14,911 bases of DNA from CAZWRF01 sp964636095 (GCA_964636095.1 CAZWRF010000019.1:1-14911); one strand, 5' to 3'. Shown: positions 7,657 to 12,813, counted from the stretch's first letter. Notes: generated by a model not told the origin, from the sequence alone. Numbers and translations: made by a program.

Positions 7657-7932
7657 TTACTCCACATCTCCGTTTTCAAGTATCTTTTCGTCCTCATACG
7701 GAGCCACCAATCGGCGATATATCTCCAAAACACAGCATATCATCGTTCCGACAACGGCGGCAAAAACAAAATATTTCTTTCCGTTTTTTCTTGTCCACGC
7801 CTTAACCGTTTTGAACACCATATAATTTAGGTGCCCGGACAGCTTTTTTATATCCATGCTTTCCAAGTAAGAAAGCGCGTCTTTGTATTTGGAATCAAAG
7901 TCTTCTTTGTCTTTTTTTGCAAGATACGGCAT
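7657..7932 (-). CDS. Small conserved protein with EIYRRLVAPYED...ENGDV signature (DUF6899-like?)
   Basis: 91 aa; the ATG at 7932 is preceded by a strong GGAGGAAAGGAG Shine-Dalgarno. It begins MPYLAKKDKEDF, has LSGHLNYMVFKTVKAW in the middle and ends EIYRRLVAPYEDEKILENGDVE. I recall a widespread family of small uncharacterised proteins in this bacterial radiation and in phages with the pattern 'MPYI...eR......GELNY.i.kl......l....LEFYRRvvaPYEdkKieeNGDV', possibly Pfam DUF6899; I could not check the accession. The stretch YFVFAAVVGTMICCVLEIY (about 54-72) looks like a membrane helix. In the remembered family the aligned region is less hydrophobic, so membrane insertion is uncertain. It lies between tmk and the two paralogues. 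Function unknown. Confidence 0.75.
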   Translation of the reverse strand: MPYLAKKDKEDFDSKYKDALSYLESMDIKKLSGHLNYMVFKTVKAWTRKNGKKYFVFAAVVGTMICCVLEIYRRLVAPYEDEKILENGDVE

Positions 7933-7965
7933 TTTGTCTCCTTTCCTCCGTGGATAGTATGTATC

Positions 7966-8003
7966 ATAGTCTAGACTATAGTATATACTATAGTCTAGAC
8001 TAT
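7966..8003. repeat. 38-bp perfect palindrome overlapping the tmk stop
   Basis: Both 19-base halves are exact reverse complements. Each end carries the same 14-bp palindrome ATAGTCTAGACTAT (7966-7979 and 7990-8003), with a central TATATA region between. It covers the last three bases of the tmk stop and lies upstream of the ribosome binding site of the gene at 7932. No T-run follows on either strand, so it is a poor terminator. Two identical palindromic half-sites with centres 24 bp apart resemble a tandem operator for a dimeric repressor; TATACT in the middle could be a -10 box. Operator or RNA-processing hairpin are both inference. Confidence 0.75.
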
Positions 8004-8605
8004 TTTAGAAACCTTCTTTGAATTTCGCGCCAAATAATATCGGCAACTTCTTCCTCGGACTGATTGGCACCGACACAAAACCAGGTTTTGCTGCCTTTCC
8101 ACTGTTCCAGAAAGCCATCTCTCACGCGCCTAAGAAATTTTGGCGCTTCTTCGTCAAATCGATTTTCTTTTTTTGTCCGTTTCAGCGCTTTTTCCGGATC
8201 CATATCAAGCAAAATCACCATGTCAAAATCCTGTCCTTGCATAGCTTCGGCATTGAGTTTTTTTATCATCTCAATATCCATTCCCCGGCCGTATCCCTGA
8301 TAAGCCACGGTAGAAGGACCATTTCTGTCGCAAAGCACCCACTTGCCCTCTTTAACCGCGGGAATAATAAGTTCCCTGAAATGAAGCACTCTGTCTTCAA
8401 TAAAAAGTTTTAGCTCTCTTTCCGGAGACGGATTTCCAAAAAGAAGTTCGTGCCGTATTTCTTTTCCTTTACTTGAACCGCCCGGCTCTTTGGTAAGCAC
8501 AACATCTATGCCGGCCGCTCTTAATCTTTCGGCCAAAATTTTTATCTGGGTGGATTTGCCCGTTCTGTCTCCGCCCTCAAAATCTATCAGATTGCCTTTT
8601 CCCAT
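8000..8605 (-). CDS. tmk: Thymidylate (dTMP) kinase
   Basis: Phosphorylates dTMP to dTDP with ATP, the last specific step toward dTTP, in the cytoplasm; 201 aa, normal length. The P-loop is FEGGDRTGKSTQ (9-20). LTKEPGGS (37-44) is the dTMP-binding loop. The DR motif is LCDRNGPSTVAYQG (D93, R94), where most homologues have DRYxxS. The lid segment is RTKKENRFDEE (143-153). The arginine in the P-loop (GDRTGKS) resembles the so-called type I enzymes of eukaryotes, while the lid resembles bacterial ones. The ATG at 8605 is four bases past the stop of the preceding gene, with GGAGG inside that gene's last codons, so translation is probably coupled. The stop lies within a 38-bp palindrome. Confidence 0.93.
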   Translation of the reverse strand: MGKGNLIDFEGGDRTGKSTQIKILAERLRAAGIDVVLTKEPGGSSKGKEIRHELLFGNPSPERELKLFIEDRVLHFRELIIPAVKEGKWVLCDRNGPSTVAYQGYGRGMDIEMIKKLNAEAMQGQDFDMVILLDMDPEKALKRTKKENRFDEEAPKFLRRVRDGFLEQWKGSKTWFCVGANQSEEEVADIIWREIQRRFLK

Positions 8606-8609
8606 AATA

Positions 8610-8843
8610 TTATTGTACCTCCTCTTCAGGTATTATTAAAAATTCCGGAATATCTTTGGTATAGTTTCTTATCTTTTTATCCGGGCAAAGATGCCATTCG
8701 TTGGCGCCCCAAACGCCCAAAATTTCTATTCCTTCAGAAACTCGCTTTTTTAAAAGCTCTTCCGCCTCTTCCTTGGTGTTTCTTTTTTCCACAACCGGGT
8801 CGTACCCCTCCACCTGCCATTCAACAAAAAAAGCATCCATCAT
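8610..8843 (-). CDS. Small hypothetical protein, first gene of the tmk group
   Basis: 77 aa from the ATG at 8843, which has AGGGAGG ten bases upstream; an upstream TTG at 8897 would add 18 residues without that site, so it is not used. The sequence starts MMDAFFVEWQVEGYDPVVEK, has a charged helix-like middle (TKEEAEELLKKRVSEGIE) and ends FLIIPEEEVQ. It is acidic and probably soluble, with no signal peptide or membrane segment. I do not recognise the family. It overlaps the tmk ribosome binding site and is probably co-transcribed and coupled with tmk, from the extended -10 promoter at 8916-8924. Confidence 0.65.
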   Translation of the reverse strand: MMDAFFVEWQVEGYDPVVEKRNTKEEAEELLKKRVSEGIEILGVWGANEWHLCPDKKIRNYTKDIPEFLIIPEEEVQ

Positions 8844-8915
8844 TTTCTGTTTTCCTCCCTTGGCCCTCCAAAGCTTCAGCGAAGGGGGCCTTGTCAAAGG
8901 TCTTTGTTTTCAAAA

Positions 8916-8924
8916 AGTATAGCA
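8916..8924 (-). promoter_or_regulatory. Extended -10 promoter for the tmk group
   Basis: The minus strand reads TGCTATACT, a near-ideal TGn extended -10 box, about 70 bases upstream of the ATG at 8843 and immediately after the terminator that ends the rplK operon. No clear -35 box is at the expected spacing (TGCGCC there), which extended -10 promoters can tolerate. Confidence 0.5.
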
Positions 8925-8953
8925 AAATAAAAACACCCGGCGCAAGCCGGTGT
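8924..8953 (-). terminator. Rho-independent terminator ending the secE-rplK operon
   Basis: On the minus strand ACACCGGC...GCCGGGTGT forms an 8-bp stem with one bulged base and a short loop, followed by TTTTATTTT. It lies about 160 bases past the rplK stop, after the structured repeat at 8976-9083, so two terminator-like structures stand in series. Confidence 0.8.
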
Positions 8954-8975
8954 CATATTCATGGCGAAGAAAAAC

Positions 8976-9083
8976 AATAGGTTCTTTTGTGAGTTGCGCA
9001 GTCTCGCTTGTCGGGGCAAGCCCCCGAGCGAGTTTTTTCCAAGCGAGCGAGGGAACAAAAGAAGCTATTGGTTTTTCAAAGCT
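8976..9083 (-). repeat. 108-bp structured intergenic repeat, copy 2
   Basis: Second copy of the element at 3541-3648 (98 of 108 positions identical). Outer arms are AATAGGTTCTTTTGT and ACAAAAGAAGCTATT; CTCGCTTG (9003-9010) pairs with CAAGCGAG (9040-9047) around a GGGG/CCCC hairpin. It starts shortly after the rplK stop, as copy 1 does after argS. The flanking TTTTTCAAAGCT sequence also occurs at the edge of the element at 10106-10206. Confidence 0.75.
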
Positions 9084-9112
9084 GAAAAAATCTGTTTGGT
9101 AAAAAATATGTG

Positions 9113-9532
9113 TCATTCAACATCAATCCCCATCGAGCGCGCGGTGCCAAGTATAATCTTTTCCGCCGCCTCAATATCGTCCGCGTTGAGGTCTTCCATT
9201 TTCCGCTCGGCTATTTCTCTTATTTGCTGCCGGGTTACTTTGCCGACCTTCCTTTGGAGAGGACTGCCGGAACCTTTTTCAACGCCTGCCGCCTTTCTTA
9301 AAAGGTCCGACGCCGGCGGTGTTTTCAGCTTAAAATCAAAAGTGCGGTCTTCAAAAACATAAACCTCCACCGGAATAATGTCGCTTCCCATTTCCTTGGT
9401 GGCGTCGTTGAACCTGTTTACAAAATCTCCTATATTGATGCCGTGCTGGCCCAAAGCCGGCCCAACCGGCGGAGCCGGATTGGCTTTTCCGGCGGGAATC
9501 TGCAATTTTAATGTTACTTTTATCGGTTTCAT
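9113..9532 (-). CDS. rplK: Ribosomal protein L11
   Basis: 139 aa, normal length. L11 binds 23S rRNA at the GTPase-associated centre and is needed for factor-dependent GTP hydrolysis. The N-terminal domain shows LQIPAGKANPAPPVGPALGQHGINI (about 10-34), the proline-rich signature of the family. The C-terminal RNA-binding domain includes TPPASDLLRKAAGVEKGSG and ends KIILGTARSMGIDVE. Its ATG overlaps the infC stop by four bases (ATGA), so it is translationally coupled to infC. In most bacteria rplK follows nusG directly and is followed by rplA. Here rpmI, rplT and infC intervene, and no rplA follows before the terminators. Confidence 0.97.
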   Translation of the reverse strand: MKPIKVTLKLQIPAGKANPAPPVGPALGQHGINIGDFVNRFNDATKEMGSDIIPVEVYVFEDRTFDFKLKTPPASDLLRKAAGVEKGSGSPLQRKVGKVTRQQIREIAERKMEDLNADDIEAAEKIILGTARSMGIDVE

Positions 9533-10041
9533 CTTGTTTTTTCTATTATTGTTGTTATCCCTCTTGGTCCTTTTTTAATTTCCTGCAAAAACTTATATTC
9601 TTCTGAGATAAGATTCAGTACTCTTTTTAGCCTTTCACTTAAAAAATCCTTGTCCAAATACTTTTCTCTTCCTTTCAAAAAAAGTTCTACTCTTACCCTG
9701 TCGCCGTCTTTTAAAAATTCGTCCGCTTTTTTTGCTTTTATCTCCAAGTCGCGGACCGATGTGCCCAAATGAATTCGTATATTTCTCAGCTCCTGCTCTC
9801 CACTTGATCCTTTTGAGGCTTCTCTTTGCTTTCTTTTTTCCTGATAAAGAAACTTCCCGAAGTCCATTATCTTCACTATGGGAGGAGATGCTTTGGGAGA
9901 AATTTCTATAAGGTCCATCTCTTTTTCCTGTGCCGTTTTAAGGGCTTCGTCTTTTTTTAAAACGCCCACGTTCTTGCCCTCCTCGTCAATGACCCGGACT
10001 TCCTCTGCTCTTATTTCGTTGTTTATTCTCGGTTTCTTGAT
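9529..10041 (-). CDS. infC: Translation initiation factor IF-3 with non-canonical AUC start
   Basis: IF-3 binds the 30S subunit, blocks premature 50S joining and checks start-codon pairing. From the ATC at 10041 the protein is 170 aa, the usual size, and begins KKPRINNEIRAEEVRVIDEEG, the conserved IF-3 N-terminus. IMDFGKFLYQEKRKQREA (linker) and the C-terminal domain ending GPRGITTIIEKTR are intact. The frame is closed by TAA at 10063-10065. Between that stop and the GTG at 9967-9969 there is no ATG, GTG or TTG, and starting at the GTG would delete the conserved INNEIRA block. ATC at 10039-10041 fits best; ATA at 10024-10026 is less likely. E. coli infC is known to start at AUU, which lets IF-3 repress its own synthesis, so the same control may operate here. 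No Shine-Dalgarno is evident. Confidence 0.9.
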   Translation of the reverse strand: MKKPRINNEIRAEEVRVIDEEGKNVGVLKKDEALKTAQEKEMDLIEISPKASPPIVKIMDFGKFLYQEKRKQREASKGSSGEQELRNIRIHLGTSVRDLEIKAKKADEFLKDGDRVRVELFLKGREKYLDKDFLSERLKRVLNLISEEYKFLQEIKKGPRGITTIIEKTR

Positions 10042-10105
10042 AGAATTTTTAACTTTTAATTTTTAATCAATCCTAAATTTTTCAATTTTAATTTCTCAAG
10101 TGAAG

Positions 10106-10206
10106 AAAACAAAAGGATTGTAATTTTCAAGCGGGCTGTGAGCCCGCAGGCGAACCCTCTCGCCGATTAGGCGAGAAAAGCAAGAAAATTAGCAATCCTT
10201 TTGTTT
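10106..10206 (-). promoter_or_regulatory. Three-way-junction RNA element between rplT and infC
   Basis: A 15-bp perfect stem (AAAACAAAAGGATTG, 10106-10120, with CAATCCTTTTGTTTT, 10192-10206) continues with TTTTC/GAAAA and encloses two GC-rich hairpins: GCGGGCT-gtg-AGCCCGC (10131-10147) and TCTCGCC-gatta-GGCGAGA (10158-10176). It sits just after the rplT stop and upstream of infC in the same transcript. Both outer edges are U-rich when transcribed, so it could be a terminator or attenuator. It could also be a leader regulating infC, since L20 is known to control infC-operon leaders in Bacillus. It shares layout and the TTTTTCAAAGCT flank with the 108-bp repeats, but not their inner sequence. 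Confidence 0.7.
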
Positions 10207-10215
10207 TTTCAAAGC

Positions 10216-10563
10216 TCATTTGGACACCTTTTCAACTACTTTTTCAAAAGCCTCCGGCTCTTTTTCCGCCAACCGGGCCAAAATTTTCCTATCCAGGGCA
10301 ATCTCCGCTTTTTTAAGGCCGTCAATGAATCTGCTGTAAGAAAGACCGTGCCCGCGGACAGCCGCGTTTATTTTTATCTGCCACAGCTTCCTAAAAACCC
10401 TTTTCTTTTTTCGCCTGTCTTGAAAAGCGTGGGTATACGCGTGGAGAAGCGCTTCCTTGGCAGCCCTCTCTTTTGACTTTCTTCCCCACTTGTAGCCCTT
10501 TGCCTGCTTTAAAACGTTTCTCCTCCTCTTTAATGAAATTGTGCCTCTTTTTATGCGTGTCAT
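10216..10563 (-). CDS. rplT: Ribosomal protein L20
   Basis: 115 aa, normal length. L20 is a primary 23S rRNA binder needed early in large-subunit assembly and in several bacteria a repressor of its own operon. The basic N-terminal extension contains KGYKWGRKSKERAAKEALLHA; the globular domain has FRKLWQIKINAAVRGHGLSYSRFIDGLKKAEIALDRK, which is diagnostic. One base separates its ATG from the rpmI stop, so the two are coupled. infC lies downstream instead of upstream, the reverse of the common infC-rpmI-rplT order, with a structured RNA between. Confidence 0.97.
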   Translation of the reverse strand: MTRIKRGTISLKRRRNVLKQAKGYKWGRKSKERAAKEALLHAYTHAFQDRRKKKRVFRKLWQIKINAAVRGHGLSYSRFIDGLKKAEIALDRKILARLAEKEPEAFEKVVEKVSK

Positions 10564-10564
10564 A

Positions 10565-10753
10565 TTAATGAGGAATATATCCCTTTAAGGTTTTTTTATC
10601 AATATTAAAATGCCTGGTTCTTTTTTTCTTGAGCTGGCCTTTTCTTGCTTCTTTGGCGTTGAAATGACCCATGCCGGGCCGGCGCTGAACAACCTTGCCT
10701 TTCTTGGTAAGCTTCAGCCGCTTGCTATAACTTTTGTTTGTTTTCTCTGCCAT
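10565..10753 (-). CDS. rpmI: Ribosomal protein L35
   Basis: 62 aa, very basic, normal size for L35, a small 50S protein. SYSKRLKLTKKGKVVQRRPGMGHFNAKEARKGQLKKKR follows the family pattern in which a K.RF..T..GK....G..H block is followed by a basic K.S.K..R segment. Identity is supported by the tight pairing with rplT, its usual partner. It lies 15 bases after nusG, an unusual neighbour for L35. Confidence 0.93.
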   Translation of the reverse strand: MAEKTNKSYSKRLKLTKKGKVVQRRPGMGHFNAKEARKGQLKKKRTRHFNIDKKTLKGYIPH

Positions 10754-10768
10754 TATATTGGTATCGCG

Positions 10769-11320
10769 CTATATTTTTTTAACCTGGAGAAAATCCAGCT
10801 CTACAGGCGTTTCCCGGCCAAACATGGAAACAAGGACCTTTATTTTTCCCCTTTCTTCGTCCACATCGTTCACCCGGCCCTCGTAGTCCTTGAAAGGCCC
10901 GTCTGTTATTTTAACCTGCTCGCCCACCTTGACGTCAAGCTTGTATTTGGGCTCTTTCACTTCCATTCTTGTGAAAAGATTATCTATTTCTTCCTGGCGC
11001 AAAGGCATGGGCACCGTACCCGAGCCGACAAAGCCGGTTACCCGCGGAGTATTTCGCACCACGTACCACGAATCGTGGGTAACTATCATTTCCACCAGCA
11101 CATATCCGGGATAAATTTTCTCTTCCTCAACATATCTCTTTCCCCCTTTGATGCGTATTTTTTTTTCTTTGGGGACCAAAACGTTGAAAATCTTATCTTC
11201 CATATTCAAAGACTCTATGCGCTGTTTCAAGTTGCGGACAACAGCGTCTTCGTAGCCGGAGTACGTGTGCAGAGCGTACCAGCATCTTTCTTCTGTTTGT
11301 TTTTCTGCTTTTTTAATCAT
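10769..11320 (-). CDS. nusG: Transcription elongation/antitermination factor NusG
   Basis: 183 aa, normal length. NusG binds RNA polymerase through its NGN domain and links it to Rho or to ribosomal protein S10 through its KOW domain. The NGN domain (about 13-115) shows WYALHTYSGYE and VPKEKKIRIKGGKR, then KIYPGYVLVEM and NTPRVTGFVGSGTVPMPL. The KOW domain (about 130-183) has VGEQVKITDGPFKDYEGRV and ends MFGRETPVELDFLQVKKI. It lies eight bases after secE, the classical pairing, and is followed by rpmI where rplK would be expected. Confidence 0.97.
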   Translation of the reverse strand: MIKKAEKQTEERCWYALHTYSGYEDAVVRNLKQRIESLNMEDKIFNVLVPKEKKIRIKGGKRYVEEEKIYPGYVLVEMIVTHDSWYVVRNTPRVTGFVGSGTVPMPLRQEEIDNLFTRMEVKEPKYKLDVKVGEQVKITDGPFKDYEGRVNDVDEERGKIKVLVSMFGRETPVELDFLQVKKI

Positions 11321-11328
11321 TTTGTTTC

Positions 11329-11520
11329 TTAATGGGGAAATACAAATACCTGCAGTAAAAAGCTAAAAACCTTGTCAAAAAATCCCAAAAAAGCGGCCAC
11401 AAACAAGGAAATACCTATAACCACAATCGTGTAGTTGATGGTTTGCTTTTTTGTGGGCCAGTTTACGAAGCTAAGCTCGGCCTTTGACGCTTTTATGTAA
11501 TTTATAAGCTTATTCCACAT
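11329..11520 (-). CDS. secE: Preprotein translocase subunit SecE
   Basis: 63 aa, the short single-span form typical of many bacteria. SecE clamps SecY in the inner-membrane translocon. The amphipathic N-terminal helix carries the conserved ELSFVNWPTKKQ segment (15-26), followed by the transmembrane helix TIVVIGISLFVAAFLGFF (31-48) and a hydrophobic tail. First gene of the operon that continues with nusG. No Shine-Dalgarno is obvious before the ATG at 11520; a small GC hairpin with a GGAA loop followed by UUUU (11539-11550) lies in the leader just upstream. Confidence 0.93.
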   Translation of the reverse strand: MWNKLINYIKASKAELSFVNWPTKKQTINYTIVVIGISLFVAAFLGFFDKVFSFLLQVFVFPH

Positions 11521-11562
11521 GAAAAATCATTTTTAAAAGCCCTTCCGGGCCTGTTATCTACT

Positions 11563-11590
11563 ATTATATATACTCCTTAAAATTAGTCAA
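11563..11590 (-). promoter_or_regulatory. Sigma70-type promoter of the secE-nusG-rpmI-rplT-infC-rplK operon
   Basis: The minus strand shows TTGACT (11590-11585), a 16-base spacer and TATAAT (11568-11563), close to the consensus housekeeping promoter, about 43 bases before the secE ATG. The predicted leader is short and includes the GCCC-GGAA-GGGC hairpin followed by UUUU, which could act as a weak attenuator. The divergent smpB promoter must lie in the same 97-base gap; TATGATAAT near 11594-11602 is a possible -10 region, weaker support. Confidence 0.7.
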
Positions 11591-11617
11591 TATATATGAT
11601 AATATCAAAATACAGCA

Positions 11618-12058
11618 ATGACATTACTGGAAAACAAAAAAGCAAGGTTTGATTATGAAATGCTTGAAGAATTTGAGGCCGGCATTAGTCTTTTGGGGTT
11701 TGAGGTGAAATCTTTGAAAATGAAAAGGGGCTCAATTATAGGAGCCCATGTAATTATAAGAGGAGGAGAGGCTTTTGTGGTGGGAATGGAAATCCCCCCT
11801 TATCAGCCCAAAAACACGCCGAAAGACTATGACCCCATGCGTACCCGCAAGCTTCTTTTGCTGAAAAAAGAGATAGATTACCTTGAAGGCAAGGGAAGCC
11901 AAAAAGGCTTGACACTTATACCAATTCGTGTTTATACTAAAGGAGGCTTCATAAAAATGTCGTTTGCCGTGGCGCGCGGCTTGAAAAAATACGACAAAAG
12001 AGAAAAAATAAAAAAGCGCGACGTTGAAAGAGAGCTGGGAAGAAATTTAAAAACCTAA
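11618..12058 (+). CDS. smpB: SsrA-binding protein SmpB
   Basis: 146 aa, normal length. SmpB binds the tRNA-like domain of tmRNA and places it in the A site of stalled ribosomes for trans-translation. Visible family blocks are NKKARFDYEMLEEFEAGISL, GFEVKSLKMKRGSI, GGEAFVVGMEIPPY, DPMRTRKLLLLKKEI and the basic C-terminal tail KKYDKREKIKKRDVERELGR, which enters the mRNA channel. It is on the plus strand, opposite to most of the window, and the tmRNA gene follows one gene later, so protein and RNA partners are clustered. Confidence 0.97.
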   Translation: MTLLENKKARFDYEMLEEFEAGISLLGFEVKSLKMKRGSIIGAHVIIRGGEAFVVGMEIPPYQPKNTPKDYDPMRTRKLLLLKKEIDYLEGKGSQKGLTLIPIRVYTKGGFIKMSFAVARGLKKYDKREKIKKRDVERELGRNLKT

Positions 12059-12063
12059 GGAGT

Positions 12064-12330
12064 ATGTTTTTTGTTTATATTTTGTATAGTAAAAAAGATG
12101 AGAAATTATACGTTGGCTGTACAAGCGATATAATAAAAAGAGTTAAGAGACACAATAATGGAGACGTAAGGGCTACTCAAAATCGCAGACCTTTGATCCT
12201 AATATACTCGGAAAAATTTGAAAATAAAACGGAAGCGTTTAATAGGGAAAGATTTTTAAAAAGTTTATGGAGTGGACGTTTAAAAAAGAAAATTTTAAAT
12301 GAGTACCTTAATAAACAAAAAACAAAATAA
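12064..12330 (+). CDS. GIY-YIG nuclease-domain protein (UvrC/YhbQ-like)
   Basis: 88 aa, a single GIY-YIG domain. The signature is FVYILYS...KLYVGCTSDIIKRVKRHN, with VYI and YVG in place of GIY and YIG, R26 in the expected arginine position, and E62 in AFNRERFLKSL as the metal-binding glutamate. This small form is common in bacteria and often annotated as a UvrC-like endonuclease; its role is mostly unknown. It starts five bases after the smpB stop, with AAGGAG overlapping that stop, so the two are coupled. Lying between smpB and ssrA, it could be a passenger of a mobile element or a functional partner in RNA or DNA cleavage; the sequence does not decide. Confidence 0.88.
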   Translation: MFFVYILYSKKDEKLYVGCTSDIIKRVKRHNNGDVRATQNRRPLILIYSEKFENKTEAFNRERFLKSLWSGRLKKKILNEYLNKQKTK

Positions 12331-12338
12331 GAGGCTAA

Positions 12339-12397
12339 AACATTTTTGTTCTACAAAAATGTTCGCCCGATCAAAATTGGACTAGTTCAATTTTGAT
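12339..12397 (+). promoter_or_regulatory. Two perfect hairpins directly upstream of tmRNA
   Basis: AACATTTTTG/CAAAAATGTT (12339-12348 with 12354-12363) and ATCAAAATTG/CAATTTTGAT (12370-12379 with 12388-12397) are two consecutive perfect 10-bp hairpins. The second ends four bases before the tmRNA 5' end. They could be processing sites that release tmRNA from a smpB transcript, or an upstream terminator. No strong promoter is evident between them and ssrA. Confidence 0.6.
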
Positions 12398-12401
12398 TTA
12401 G

Positions 12402-12743
12402 GGGGGTGATCGGCCTTGATAGGAAGGTTGTTTAAAAACATGCATGCCGAGTGTTCTAAAATCTCGTTAAACTTTTGGAAAACCAATAAGTGCAAACTTA
12501 TTCAAAACACCCGCTTTAGCATACGCTTAAAGCGCGCTCGCCCGCTAACTCTCAATAGGCGGATACGAGTGTCATTTATTGAGACAGATAATTTCTTTTG
12601 ATTCGCGGAAATTATTTAAAAACAGAATCAACGCTAAAAAATTTTTTCCCGATTAATATTTTTTAGCTCAAACAAATCGGGATAAGCATGTAGACTTGTT
12701 TTTAAAGACTTTCTACACGGCGGTTCGATTCCGCCCACCTCCA
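12402..12743 (+). ncRNA. ssrA: Transfer-messenger RNA (tmRNA, one-piece)
   Basis: tmRNA rescues stalled ribosomes, adding a degradation tag through trans-translation with SmpB. The 5' end GGGGGTG (12402-12408) pairs with CACCTCC (12736-12742) as the acceptor stem, with one G-U pair. The T arm is GGCGG-TTCGATT-CCGCC (12719-12735), followed by discriminator A12743. The genome then reads CAG, so the 3' CCA is not fully encoded and must be added. Length is about 342 nt before CCA. The resume codon GCA at 12492 opens a tag frame to TAA at 12528-12530. The rest is consistent with pseudoknot-rich flanks, though I did not fold it. It is not split or permuted. A 42-bp palindrome downstream is the likely terminator. 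Confidence 0.95.
12492..12530 (+). other. tmRNA proteolysis-tag reading frame
   Basis: Codons GCA AAC TTA TTC AAA ACA CCC GCT TTA GCA TAC GCT TAA give ANLFKTPALAYA. The alanine resume codon and the hydrophobic Ala-rich end fit known tags. The usual C-terminal Leu-Ala-Ala is replaced by Leu-Ala-Tyr-Ala. Confidence 0.88.
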
Positions 12744-12771
12744 CAGCCAAAACGAGCGAAGCGAATATTTA

Positions 12772-12813
12772 CAAATACCACTTTTTTCGCGATCGCGAAA
12801 AAAGTGGTATTTG
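12772..12813. terminator. 42-bp perfect palindrome, bidirectional terminator between ssrA and the PHP gene
   Basis: The two 21-base halves are exact reverse complements, centred on CGCGATCGCG. The plus strand continues GGTTTTTCGC, giving an intrinsic terminator for ssrA. The minus strand enters it 13 bases after the PHP-gene stop. It lies between two convergent units, the usual place for a shared terminator. Confidence 0.8.

Noticed and set aside
7714..7775. Membrane anchor in the 91-aa protein as proof of a membrane role
   Set aside because: The hydrophobic stretch overlaps a conserved helix of a family that I recall as small and not clearly membrane-bound, so it is noted as uncertain and not called.
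8961..9362. Plus-strand open frame starting MAKKNNRFFCELRSLACRG, with a related peptide at 3415-3636
   Set aside because: The shared peptide is only the translation of the 108-bp structured repeat. The rest of the 8961 frame lies opposite rplK, and the 3415 frame starts opposite ileS.
9529..9969. infC starting at the GTG at 9969
   Set aside because: This would remove the conserved INNEIRAEEVRVIDEEG block, which is encoded in the same frame upstream.
12416..12601. 61-aa open frame on the plus strand
   Set aside because: It lies entirely within tmRNA; the true coding part of that RNA is the short tag frame at 12492-12530 in another phase.
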